Shown here piece after piece: positions 34,771 to 42,872 of a stretch of DNA of 64,000 nt. The number at the start of each line of letters is the position of its first letter. The stretch's first letter is position 1. The notes below the pieces were generated by a model. That model was not told the origin of the DNA. It was given only the letters and a program-made list of their open reading frames with translations, and ran no database searches. Both the position numbers and the translations under genes were made by a program. The DNA is from Thermobaculum terrenum ATCC BAA-798 (GTDB lineage Bacteria; Chloroflexota; Chloroflexia; Thermobaculales; Thermobaculaceae): the NCBI RefSeq assembly GCF_000025005.1, contig NC_013526.1, positions 620,001 to 684,000 on the forward strand, in the 5' to 3' direction.

Positions 34771-36882
34771 CTAGGGCTCACCACGGGCGGGACTCACCCT
34801 AACCCATTCCGCCGACATCGTGCCCTCCTGGCACAGCAGCCCCACTGCCCCACGCTCCAGGAGGTGCTCCTCATCCTCCACGTCGCACAGCAAGCTCCCG
34901 GCCACCCAGCAGCGCAGCCGCGCCCCCCGTACCTCCAGGGAGAGCTCGTAGGGTCGGTGCGTGGCCCACGCCAAGGGGGCCTCGGCCAGCACGCGCCAGT
35001 CGTCGGCGCACCTGACGAGGCGAGCCATGCCATCATCGCACAGCAGCAGGGCGTAGTAGCGCCTAAGGCCTCCCACTCGCGCCGCTATCCCCGCCGCCCG
35101 GGCCATGTGCACCGTCACCTTGGCCTCCACCCGGTAGTCCCGCCACTCCAGCGTCCCGTGCGCCACCAGGCCGGTGCCCTCGCCCTGGCTGACCCTAAAG
35201 GGGTGGTCCCACCAGCGACCGAACTGGTCGGCGGCGCTGAGCCATGCCCTCTGCCACATCCCACCCCCCTGAGGGAGGGTCAACAGCAGCTCGGGCTCGC
35301 CATCCCAGGTCAAGTAGTCCAAGTAGATCGAGCCCCCACAAGGGCGCTCGGCGGTGACCTCGAGCCCCACCTGGGCGATGGGCTGGCTGTCGGTGGGCGG
35401 CACGCACCAGCCGATCTCCGCGGCTTCCCCGGGAGGCAGGAGGGCTGGGTCCCCGAGCAGCGTCGCCAGCTGATCGCCCCCCGAGTAGTGCCTCACCAAG
35501 GGTCGCACCCACACCGGCCCGGTGTTGCGAGCATCGGCCTCCAACCGAGCGCGGACCGTTTGCCCCGGGTAGAGCGTGGGCGTCGAGCACAGGGAGTAGC
35601 CGGGCATCTCCTTCTCGTGGGGCTGGATGAAGGTCGGCGCGATCACCCTCGCCGCCCTGCCGGGCGCCAGATGGCGCAGGTGGATGGCCAGGCTCCTGCC
35701 CCCATGAGCGCTGTGCCCCGCCACGTTCTCGAGCTCCGCCACCCCCCTGGCGTCCGGCGAGTCTTCCGCCTCGAAGCCCTGCTGGGCACCGGGCAGCTCG
35801 AAGTGGTACCGGGCCCCTCCCTTGGGGACGATCGGCTGCAGGCCGGCCAACCTCCTGCCCAGGTTGGCTATCCTGTAGGCCTGCCGCACCGCGTCCGTGA
35901 TGGCCTCCCCGGGAGCGGCGCTGACCACAAACAACCTGTCGCGCACCGGCCCGCGCCAATCGGGACCTGCGTCCAGGCCAGCCAGGCCGTTTCTGATCCC
36001 CAGGATGCAGCCCAGGTTGCCCGAGTTGCAGTCCGTGTCCCAGCCACAGGTGTTGACGATCATCAGGGACCTTTGGAAGTCGCCCTCGCCATACAGGAGC
36101 GCCAGGATGACCAGGGCGTGGTTGGGCACCACGTGGCAGTTGCCGGCAAAAAGCCCGTAGCCGTACCTGGCCTCGACGAGCTCCCTAGCGCGCCGCCAAT
36201 CGGGCTCCGCCTCCCTCCAGCTGCGGACGTCCTGGATCACCCGGTGGATCGTCGAGTCGCGGGGGATGAGGGAGGAGGCCACGTCCAGCAGCCGTCCCAG
36301 GTCGCGCTCCACAAAGGCCTGTGCCTCCAGGGCGGCGATCACCGCCGCGGCGTGCAGCGCCTCGCCGTCGTGGCTCACGCTGGCGGCCCTGCGGGCCAGG
36401 TCCGCGGCGCGCTCGGGATCGCCGGGGCAGACCATGCCCCAGCAATCGACGAAGATCTGGGCCCCTATCTGCTCGGCCACGACCCGACCGTTGAGCTCGG
36501 CCGAGCCGCTGCGGGGCGCCGGCACGCCGGCCAGGAGGCGTAGGAAGGCCGTGTGCTCGGTGGAGTTGCCCATGCCGCCCCACCAGAGCGTCGTGCGCTC
36601 CTTGATGACGTAGTTGAGCCAGGTGCGGCCGGCCTCCGCCGGCGTGAAGTCCGGGCCGTAGTCCTCCAAGGCCCGGACGAAGGTGAAGGTGCCCGACAGG
36701 TCGTCGTCGGTGACGACCAGGGGTCTGCCCAGCCTCTCGTGCACGTAGTACCAGACCTCCCCCAGCTCGCGCTGTATGCGCTCGTGGGACCAGCCCTCGA
36801 ACGGCCTGCCCAGGTACACCCCGATCAGCTTGCCCAGCACGCCGGCGTACACCCTCTCCAGGTAGTCCTCAGGTACGACCAT
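34771..36882 (-). CDS. ADP-ribosylglycohydrolase-family protein with C-terminal LamG-like domain
   Basis: 703 residues, two parts. The first 350 or so match the ADP-ribosylglycohydrolase fold: VTDDDLSGTF near residue 60 and NTCGWDTDCNSGNLG near 295 provide the Asp and Asn ligands of the binuclear Mg2+ site, and WWGGMGNSTEHTAF is also family-like. After a connecting beta region (about 380-560), residues of about 580-695 look like a concanavalin-type lectin domain (VAHGTLEWRDYRVEAKV, ARVGGLRRYYALLL). No signal peptide is present. It is the last gene of a sugar-import operon, so an N- or O-glycosidic sugar compound is a more likely substrate than ADP-ribosylated protein. Start ATG at 36882 follows GGGAGGTGAC. 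Confidence 0.8.
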   Translation of the reverse strand: MVVPEDYLERVYAGVLGKLIGVYLGRPFEGWSHERIQRELGEVWYYVHERLGRPLVVTDDDLSGTFTFVRALEDYGPDFTPAEAGRTWLNYVIKERTTLWWGGMGNSTEHTAFLRLLAGVPAPRSGSAELNGRVVAEQIGAQIFVDCWGMVCPGDPERAADLARRAASVSHDGEALHAAAVIAALEAQAFVERDLGRLLDVASSLIPRDSTIHRVIQDVRSWREAEPDWRRARELVEARYGYGLFAGNCHVVPNHALVILALLYGEGDFQRSLMIVNTCGWDTDCNSGNLGCILGIRNGLAGLDAGPDWRGPVRDRLFVVSAAPGEAITDAVRQAYRIANLGRRLAGLQPIVPKGGARYHFELPGAQQGFEAEDSPDARGVAELENVAGHSAHGGRSLAIHLRHLAPGRAARVIAPTFIQPHEKEMPGYSLCSTPTLYPGQTVRARLEADARNTGPVWVRPLVRHYSGGDQLATLLGDPALLPPGEAAEIGWCVPPTDSQPIAQVGLEVTAERPCGGSIYLDYLTWDGEPELLLTLPQGGGMWQRAWLSAADQFGRWWDHPFRVSQGEGTGLVAHGTLEWRDYRVEAKVTVHMARAAGIAARVGGLRRYYALLLCDDGMARLVRCADDWRVLAEAPLAWATHRPYELSLEVRGARLRCWVAGSLLCDVEDEEHLLERGAVGLLCQEGTMSAEWVRVSPARGEP

Positions 36883-36897
36883 CTGTCACCTCCCGAT

Positions 36898-37731
36898 CTA
36901 CATCTTGAGCCCGCCTGACGTCAGGCCCTCCACGAATCGCCGCTGCAGCAGCAGGAACGTCACCACGATGGGAAAGATCATCATGACGGCCGCAGCGCTC
37001 GTCAGGCTCCAGTCGCGGCTGAACTGCGTGGTGAAGTTGTAGTAGCTGGTCACGACCGTGAAGTGGCTCTCGTCCGTCAGGAAAGTCAGGGCCAGCAGGA
37101 ATTCGTTCCAGACCGAGAGGGCGACCACCAGCCCCACCGTGAGGAACCCGGGCCAGGAGAGGGGCACTATGATCCTCGTGAACACCTGCCACTCCCCCGC
37201 GCCGTCCACCCTGGCCGCGTCCTCGAAGTCCGTGGGTATGTGCAGCATGTAGGCCCTCAGCAGGAAGATCGCGAAGGGGCAGTTGACGGCCACGTAGATG
37301 ATGATCAGGCCCAGGAGGTTGTCCACCAGCCCTAGGTGCCGCCACAGGAAGAACAGCGGCACCAGGAAGAGCTGGATGGGCAGGGTGGTCGTGACCAGCA
37401 GGTACAGCATCACGACCCCGGCACCCCTCAGGTTCATCCTGGCCAGGCTGTAGGCCGCCATACCACCGAGCAACAGCACCCCCGCGACCGTGCCGGCCAC
37501 CAGGATCAGGCTGTTGCGGGTGGTGACGCTGAACCGCCCTATCTCCCAGGCGCGCAGGTAGTTGCTCCACAGCGCCTCGGAGGGAGGGCCCAGGGGATCG
37601 CGCCCTATCTCCGCCGCCGACTTGAGGGAGTTGAACACCAGAACCACCAACGGCCCCAGCGCGAACGCCAGCAGCAGGGTCAGCACCAAGTAGTTCGGTA
37701 ACAGTCTCAAGATCCTGCCGGCTCTAAGCAT
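36898..37731 (-). CDS. CUT1 ABC permease (UgpE/MalG type)
   Basis: 277 residues, six helices. The EAA loop is EDAARVDGAG, SVWNEFLLAL precedes the last helices, and the terminus is VEGLTSGGLKM. True start is ATG at 37731 with AAGGAG upstream; the longer frame overlaps the other permease and is shadow. Pairs with the 37758-38696 permease. Confidence 0.9.
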   Translation of the reverse strand: MLRAGRILRLLPNYLVLTLLLAFALGPLVVLVFNSLKSAAEIGRDPLGPPSEALWSNYLRAWEIGRFSVTTRNSLILVAGTVAGVLLLGGMAAYSLARMNLRGAGVVMLYLLVTTTLPIQLFLVPLFFLWRHLGLVDNLLGLIIIYVAVNCPFAIFLLRAYMLHIPTDFEDAARVDGAGEWQVFTRIIVPLSWPGFLTVGLVVALSVWNEFLLALTFLTDESHFTVVTSYYNFTTQFSRDWSLTSAAAVMMIFPIVVTFLLLQRRFVEGLTSGGLKM

Positions 37732-37757
37732 AGCGCAAGCTCCTTTCTCCTCATCCG

Positions 37758-38696
37758 CTAGATCTCCCAACCCCGCCAGCGCAGCACCACGAAGATCGTG
37801 ATCACCACGCCAGCCAACAGGCTCATCGTCAGCCCTATGGCGGCGGCGTAGCCCGCCTGGAAGTTCTGGAACGCCGCCTTGTACACCAGAGTCGCCAGCA
37901 CCTCGGATGCGCCAGCGGGTCCACCCTGCGTGAGGATCCACACGTAATCGAACACCAAGAACGACCAGATCGAGGTCATCAGGATCATCAGCGCGACGGT
38001 GGGCCTGATGCCGGGGAGGGTGACGTACCAGAACTCCTGCCACCGATTGGCCCCCTCGATCCTAGCCGTCTCGTACAGGTCGGCGGGGATGCCCTGCATC
38101 GCCGTCAGGAACAGCACCATGAGGAAGCCCCACCAGTGCCAGTTGTCTACAAAGGCGATCGCGGGCAGAGCCGTGCTCGGCTGGCCCAGAAAGGGCTGGG
38201 CCAGCCCCCGGAAGCCCGTCCACCTGGCCACGAGGGCGCCCAGCCCGAGGTCAGGATCCATCAAGGACTGCCAGATGAAGGCGGTGACGACGCTGGGGAG
38301 CACGTAGGGCAGGAACAGCCCTATGCGGTAGAGCATGGCCCCCCGGCGGATCGGGGCCAGCAGGCTGGAGGCCACCAGGGCCATGACCATCGGCACCGTC
38401 AGGAAGAAGCCCATGTACAGCAGGTTGTGCGCGAGGGCCGACCAGAAGCCCGAGGACGTCTCCAGCATCCGTCGGTAGTTGTCGAGCCCCACGAAGTGGG
38501 CCTGCCCCACGCCCGACCAGTCGGTGAAGGAGTAGTAGATGGCGCCCACGGCTGGGCCGGTCATCACCACCAGGTTGAGGCCGAGCGCGGGCAGCACGAA
38601 CAGCCACGGCAGCACCAACCTGCGCCGACGCCAGGACGCCCCACCAACCACGGCGCGCCCCTGACTCAGTACCCGCTCCTGCGTCTGACTTCCCAT
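37758..38696 (-). CDS. CUT1 ABC permease (UgpA/MalF type)
   Basis: 312 residues: a Gln/Arg-rich 25-residue cytoplasmic tail, then six helices. The EAA loop is YETARIEGAN, and TQGGPAGAS is the usual loop before the C-terminal helices. Lies 26 bases upstream of its partner permease gene and 37 bases downstream of the binding-protein gene. Confidence 0.9.
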   Translation of the reverse strand: MGSQTQERVLSQGRAVVGGASWRRRRLVLPWLFVLPALGLNLVVMTGPAVGAIYYSFTDWSGVGQAHFVGLDNYRRMLETSSGFWSALAHNLLYMGFFLTVPMVMALVASSLLAPIRRGAMLYRIGLFLPYVLPSVVTAFIWQSLMDPDLGLGALVARWTGFRGLAQPFLGQPSTALPAIAFVDNWHWWGFLMVLFLTAMQGIPADLYETARIEGANRWQEFWYVTLPGIRPTVALMILMTSIWSFLVFDYVWILTQGGPAGASEVLATLVYKAAFQNFQAGYAAAIGLTMSLLAGVVITIFVVLRWRGWEI

Positions 38697-38733
38697 CCTT
38701 CGCTCCTCTCCATGCTCTTTTGTGGCCGCCCCC

Positions 38734-40215
38734 TTACCGCTTGGGTATGGGGGGAACCTTGCCCTCTCGCCTCTCCTGATCGAACACCTTCTGGTGCCCC
38801 TCGAGGTACTCCTTCACCGTCATCTTGCCGGCCCACACATCCTCGATCTTCTCGATGAGCCAGTTCTCGGCCGCTGGCGGCCAGAAGGTCCAGGTGGTGT
38901 AGCCGTAGCTGCCCTGATTCGAAGCCTGCACCAGGTGCTCGAAGATCTGTATCTGGCGCGGATCCATCCCCTTGAGCTGGCTGGCCTTGATCTTGATCGG
39001 GGCGGGCTCGACCCCGCAGTGGGTCACCACACGCGCATCCACCTCGGGAGAGAAGAAGTAGTCCAGGAAGTAGGCCACGGCATCGGGACTCTTGGAGTGC
39101 GCGTTGATCGAGAGGGTTGAGCCTATCGCCAGGTCGTAGATCTCCCGACCGGATGAGGAAGGCACCGGCACCCAGCCCCAGTCGTTCTCGTTGTGCGCCG
39201 CCTTACCGAAGTAGTTCTTCAGGTCGGCGATCACCCAAGTCCCTTCCAGGTCCATGGCTGCCTTGCCGTCGCCGAAGGCAGCCAGGCGTGTGTTGGTGTT
39301 GGTGGTGTAGTACCTGGCCAGCCCTCCCATGAACCAGCCGTTCTTCTGCATCTGCAGCAGTAGATCTATGGCTCGGACGAACTCCGGGTCATCCCAGCGC
39401 TTCTGGCCGAGGAGCGCCTGGTACACCGCATCGGGACCCGCCACGTGGTTGAGGAACTCGCCCACGAACCACTCGTTGGCGGGCCGCCAGTCGGCGTTCC
39501 CGTGAGCGAAGGGGATTATACCCTTGGACTCGATCTGCTGGCAGAGCCTCATCAGCTCGTCCATGGTGCGTGGGGGTTTCCAGCCGTGCTGCGCGAACAG
39601 CGTCTTGTTGTAGTACAGCACGAGCGTCTCCATCTCGTTGGGCAGGCTGTAGATCTTGCTGTTGACCATGCCCAGGGGGAGGGCCCAGGAGAGGTACCGA
39701 GCTCGCCAGCCGTAGCGAGTGATGTACTCATCTAGCGGCGCCAGTTGGTTGGCCGCGGCCAACGCCACCGCGAACGAGGGTCCAGGCGTGCCCACCAGGT
39801 CCGGGCCTCCACCACCTGCCAGCGCGGTGCGCGTTGCATCCCAGGAGTTCGCCCTGAAGGTTGGCTCGACCTTCACCTTGGCTTGGCTGCTGTTGAAGGG
39901 ATCTATGGCCGATGCCACAACGCACTTGGCCCCCTGGGCGCCGCCGGTCGTATCGAACCACATAGTGATGGTCGCAGCGGGGCCGGTGTACCCCGTGGCC
40001 TGGGTCGGCGTGGGCGGCGCCTGCGTCGGGGCGGCGCTTGGGGCGGTGGGGGTGGGGCTCGGGGAGGCGCCGGGCGCAGCGGTGGGGCTGGGCGTGGTCC
40101 CCGCCGCCCCTCCGCAGGCCTGCACCAACCCTCCTACGGCCAGCGCCCCCGCGCCGGCGCCCACCCACCTCAAGAGATCGCGTCGCGTGATCCTGTGGTC
40201 GCGTGTGTTCCCCAT
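38734..40215 (-). CDS. CUT1 sugar-binding lipoprotein
   Basis: 493 residues. Tat motif ITRRDLLRW, lipobox ending LVQACG, then an unusually long Pro/Thr/Ala/Ser-rich linker (about residues 38-75) before the folded domain. Binding-domain landmarks are LVLYYNKTLFAQHGW, WVIADLKNYFG and SPDAVAYFLDYFFSPE. ATG at 40215 has AGGAGG upstream and replaces the GTG six codons earlier. It lies 92 bases downstream of the LacI gene and is read in the same direction, so LacI, importer and ADP-ribosylglycohydrolase-family gene may form one operon. Confidence 0.9.
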   Translation of the reverse strand: MGNTRDHRITRRDLLRWVGAGAGALAVGGLVQACGGAAGTTPSPTAAPGASPSPTPTAPSAAPTQAPPTPTQATGYTGPAATITMWFDTTGGAQGAKCVVASAIDPFNSSQAKVKVEPTFRANSWDATRTALAGGGGPDLVGTPGPSFAVALAAANQLAPLDEYITRYGWRARYLSWALPLGMVNSKIYSLPNEMETLVLYYNKTLFAQHGWKPPRTMDELMRLCQQIESKGIIPFAHGNADWRPANEWFVGEFLNHVAGPDAVYQALLGQKRWDDPEFVRAIDLLLQMQKNGWFMGGLARYYTTNTNTRLAAFGDGKAAMDLEGTWVIADLKNYFGKAAHNENDWGWVPVPSSSGREIYDLAIGSTLSINAHSKSPDAVAYFLDYFFSPEVDARVVTHCGVEPAPIKIKASQLKGMDPRQIQIFEHLVQASNQGSYGYTTWTFWPPAAENWLIEKIEDVWAGKMTVKEYLEGHQKVFDQERREGKVPPIPKR

Positions 40216-40307
40216 AGTTACTGCCTCCTGCACCTAGAGTTCCAATGTTTCGACATGATCCTGTGCCGTGCCTACAGAGGTCTAGCCTACATCCCATCAC
40301 CCCCTCA

Positions 40308-41321
40308 TCACGCGGAGCACCTCACCACGAGCTCGAAAGGCATCTCCTCGGAGCGGCCCATGGCTGGGCCTTCCCCCCGCATCCGCTCGAACAACATCGC
40401 CGCGGCCCTCCTGCCGAGCTGCTCCTGGAACAGCTTGACGGTGGTCAGCGGAGGGTTGACCATCTTGGCCGTCGGGATGTCGTCGAACCCCATGACCGCC
40501 ACCTCGTCCGGCACCTGCAGCCCGGCCTCCCTGAGGGCCAGCAGGGCGCCCATCGCCATCAGGTCGTTGGCCGCGAAGATCGCCCTGGGGCGCCGGCGCC
40601 CGAGCAGCCGCCTGGTCGCCTCGTAGCCGCCCTGCTCCGTGAAGTCGGAGCGCTCCAGTAGGTCGGCCTCCACCCCCAAGCCGTGCGCGCTCAGCGCCTC
40701 CAGATACCCTCGCAGCCGCAGCGGGCCGGGACCCGTGTCCGCGGAGAGCATCGCGATGGGCCAATAGCCGCGGGCGAGCAGGTACTCGGTGGCGGCCCTG
40801 GCGGCGGCGACGCTGTCCACATAGAGGTTGTCCAAGGGCCAGGGGCCGGTCTCCTGGGCCCGGGGCTCCAGGCGCACCACGTGCACCCCTCTCTCCAGCA
40901 AGGGCCTCAGGTCGTTGGCCCCCAGGTGGAAGAAGACGCCCACCACGCCATCCACCCTCCTCTGGAGCACCGAGCGCAGGCACTTGCGCTCCTTCTCCTC
41001 CAGGCCGTCCGTGTTGTACACGATGAGGTCGTAGCCCTGCTGATCGGCGACGTCCTGTATCCCTCGCTCCACCTCAGGATAGAAGGGGTTGGTGATATCG
41101 GGGATGATGCTGGCGATGGTGAAGGTCTTGCGCATGCGGAGGCCGCGGGCGTTGCTGTCGGGGACGTACCCCAGGCGCTCCGCGGCCTCCAGCACCCGAC
41201 GACGGGTCTCCTCGGGCACGAGCGAGGCCCCCGGACCGCTGAGCACCAGGGATACCGTGGTCTGAGACACCCCCGCCAGGCGGGCGACGTCCTGCTGTGT
41301 GGGGCGGTTGCGAGAAGACAC
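40308..41321 (-). CDS. LacI-family transcriptional regulator
   Basis: 337 residues. The helix-turn-helix reads TQQDVARLAGVSQTTVSLVL, with the hinge near AAERLGYVPDSNARGL; the effector domain ends VMGFDDIPTAKMVNPPLTT. Start GTG at 41321 with GGAGAG upstream; the longer frame crosses its own promoter and operators, so it is excluded. Two perfect 12-bp palindromes lie just upstream and overlap its -10 box, pointing to autorepression. It stands between two importer units and could control both. Confidence 0.92.
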   Translation of the reverse strand: MSSRNRPTQQDVARLAGVSQTTVSLVLSGPGASLVPEETRRRVLEAAERLGYVPDSNARGLRMRKTFTIASIIPDITNPFYPEVERGIQDVADQQGYDLIVYNTDGLEEKERKCLRSVLQRRVDGVVGVFFHLGANDLRPLLERGVHVVRLEPRAQETGPWPLDNLYVDSVAAARAATEYLLARGYWPIAMLSADTGPGPLRLRGYLEALSAHGLGVEADLLERSDFTEQGGYEATRRLLGRRRPRAIFAANDLMAMGALLALREAGLQVPDEVAVMGFDDIPTAKMVNPPLTTVKLFQEQLGRRAAAMLFERMRGEGPAMGRSEEMPFELVVRCSA

Positions 41322-41346
41322 CTCTCCGAGCGCACCCTCCTTTTGG

Positions 41347-41371
41347 TAATACGTATTAGTAATACGTATTA
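41347..41371. promoter_or_regulatory. Tandem perfect LacI-type operators TAATACGTATTA x2
   Basis: Identical 12-bp palindromes at 41347-41358 and 41360-41371, one base apart (13-bp period, just over one helical turn), each with the central CG of LacI-family sites. The distal copy overlaps the -10 box of the LacI gene. Best candidate for the binding site of the adjacent repressor. Confidence 0.8.
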
Positions 41372-41395
41372 TAAACCCCTTTCGGGCGAAATCAA
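41368..41395 (-). promoter_or_regulatory. Predicted promoter of the LacI gene/importer operon
   Basis: Minus strand: TTGATT (41395-41390), 16 bases, TATAAT (41373-41368). The -10 box shares four bases with the distal operator. Confidence 0.6.
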
Positions 41396-41432
41396 GCGCT
41401 GCCCCACAATATCTGCGGGCGGCGCGCACATC

Positions 41433-41460
41433 TTGACAGGGCCGGCACGCAGAGTACAAT
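41433..41460 (+). promoter_or_regulatory. Predicted promoter of the 41.5-46.3 kb operon
   Basis: TTGACA (41433-41438), 16 bases, TACAAT (41455-41460); start codon 66 bases further on. A short palindrome GGTTCGTAACC (41475-41485) lies just after the expected start of transcription and could be a second operator. Confidence 0.6.
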
Positions 41461-41526
41461 AAGATTACCATCAAGGTTCGTAACCGAGAATTAGGTTCAT
41501 AAGCATGAACAAGCGGAGAGAGGGAG

Positions 41527-42855
41527 ATGGGAGGCATAGGAGGTCGCCTACTCAGGGTCCTGCTGGCTTGCGTGGTGGGCGCGGCCCTGGCCGCGTGCGG
41601 GTCGCGTCCGCCCGCCGCCCCCACCTCACCGTCGGGCAAGCAGGAGGCCTACGAGCGGGGGGTGCTGCGGGTGTTCGTGTGCTGCCCCGGCGGTGAGGAG
41701 GACCTGAAGATCCGGGACAGGATCAACCGCGCCTTCGAGGCGCGGCATCCGGGGGTCACGGTCAAGCAGGAGACGCTGCCGGCCGGCACCAACTACTTCG
41801 AGAAGCTGCAGACCATGATCGCGGCGGGCAACCCTCCGGACGTCTTCGATATGTGGGAGGGCTACGTCCAGCCGTACGCGCAGGCCGGCCAGCTCCTGGA
41901 TCTGGATCCCTACCTGCAGTCCGACCCGACCATAAGCAAGGCGGACTTCGACCCCCGCATACTGGAGGTCAACAGCTGGAACGGCAAGGTCTACTCGCTG
42001 CCGATCGAGTACGTGCCCTATCCCGCGGCCCTCTTCTACAACAAGGACCTGTTCGCCAGGGCGGGGGTAAAACCCCCGGACAGCTCCTGGGACTGGCGAG
42101 ACGTGCTGGAGGCGGCCAGGCGCCTGACCGTGACCCAGGGGGGCAAGGTCACCCAGTGGGGGATAGCCTTCGACTACAGCTTCTACCCCACCTGGCTGTA
42201 CTGGATCTGGGCCAACGGGGCCGACGTCTTCAACAAGGATCAGACCGCGTGCGCGCTCACGGACCCCAAGGCCACCCAGGCGATCCAGTTCTGGGCCGAT
42301 ATGCTGACCAGGTACAAGGTGGCCCCGACGGCGACCACGCTGAAGATGCTGGGCGGGCCCGCCAACGCGTTCAAGACGGGGAAGGTGGCGATGTACCTCG
42401 GGGCCGGATGGGAGCCGTCCGGCTTCGACCAGAACCCCAGGCTCAGGTACGGCTTCGCGCTCGTGCCCAAGGGGCTCACCGGGCAGCGGGCCACCTACCT
42501 CATGAACCTCACCTGGGCCATCTCGCCCCAGTCGAAGATGCAGCGCACGGCGTGGGAGTACGTCAAGTACTTCGCCACGGAGGGGGAGAAGCTCCGGCTG
42601 GAAGTGATCTCCTCCGTGCCCTCCTACAAGCCCCTCTATTCCCAGTGGCTCACGCCCGAGAAGGAGAAGAAGGGCTACGGGATCTACATCGAGGAGGCCA
42701 AGTACGCCCACATCCCCGGGGCGGGGGCGAAGTGGGACAAGATCTCGACGATCATCCAGTCCGAGCTGGACCTGGTGTTCTCCGGGCGGGAGCAGGCCTC
42801 CCAGGCAACGGCCAAGGTCTGCCCGCGGGTGAACGCCGAGCTCCAGAGGCGGTAG
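41527..42855 (+). CDS. CUT1 sugar-binding lipoprotein
   Basis: 442 residues. Unlike the other binding proteins here it has a plain Sec-type lipoprotein signal (GGRLLRVLLACVVGAALAAC) without a Tat twin-Arg. Binding-domain landmarks are LPIEYVPYPAALFYNKDLF, WDWRDVLEAARRL and GKVAMYLGAGWEPS. ATG at 41527 follows GGAGAGAGGGAG. First gene of an operon with a GH127-like enzyme and two permeases, so it probably binds arabinose-containing or related oligosaccharides. Confidence 0.9.
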   Translation: MGGIGGRLLRVLLACVVGAALAACGSRPPAAPTSPSGKQEAYERGVLRVFVCCPGGEEDLKIRDRINRAFEARHPGVTVKQETLPAGTNYFEKLQTMIAAGNPPDVFDMWEGYVQPYAQAGQLLDLDPYLQSDPTISKADFDPRILEVNSWNGKVYSLPIEYVPYPAALFYNKDLFARAGVKPPDSSWDWRDVLEAARRLTVTQGGKVTQWGIAFDYSFYPTWLYWIWANGADVFNKDQTACALTDPKATQAIQFWADMLTRYKVAPTATTLKMLGGPANAFKTGKVAMYLGAGWEPSGFDQNPRLRYGFALVPKGLTGQRATYLMNLTWAISPQSKMQRTAWEYVKYFATEGEKLRLEVISSVPSYKPLYSQWLTPEKEKKGYGIYIEEAKYAHIPGAGAKWDKISTIIQSELDLVFSGREQASQATAKVCPRVNAELQRR

Positions 42856-42872
42856 CTTGGGTGGAGGTAGCG

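Noticed and set aside
34423-36543. 706-residue plus-strand frame opposite the ADP-ribosylglycohydrolase-family gene
   Set aside because: Low-complexity Pro/Arg/Gly/His-rich shadow of a gene with strong motifs on the minus strand.
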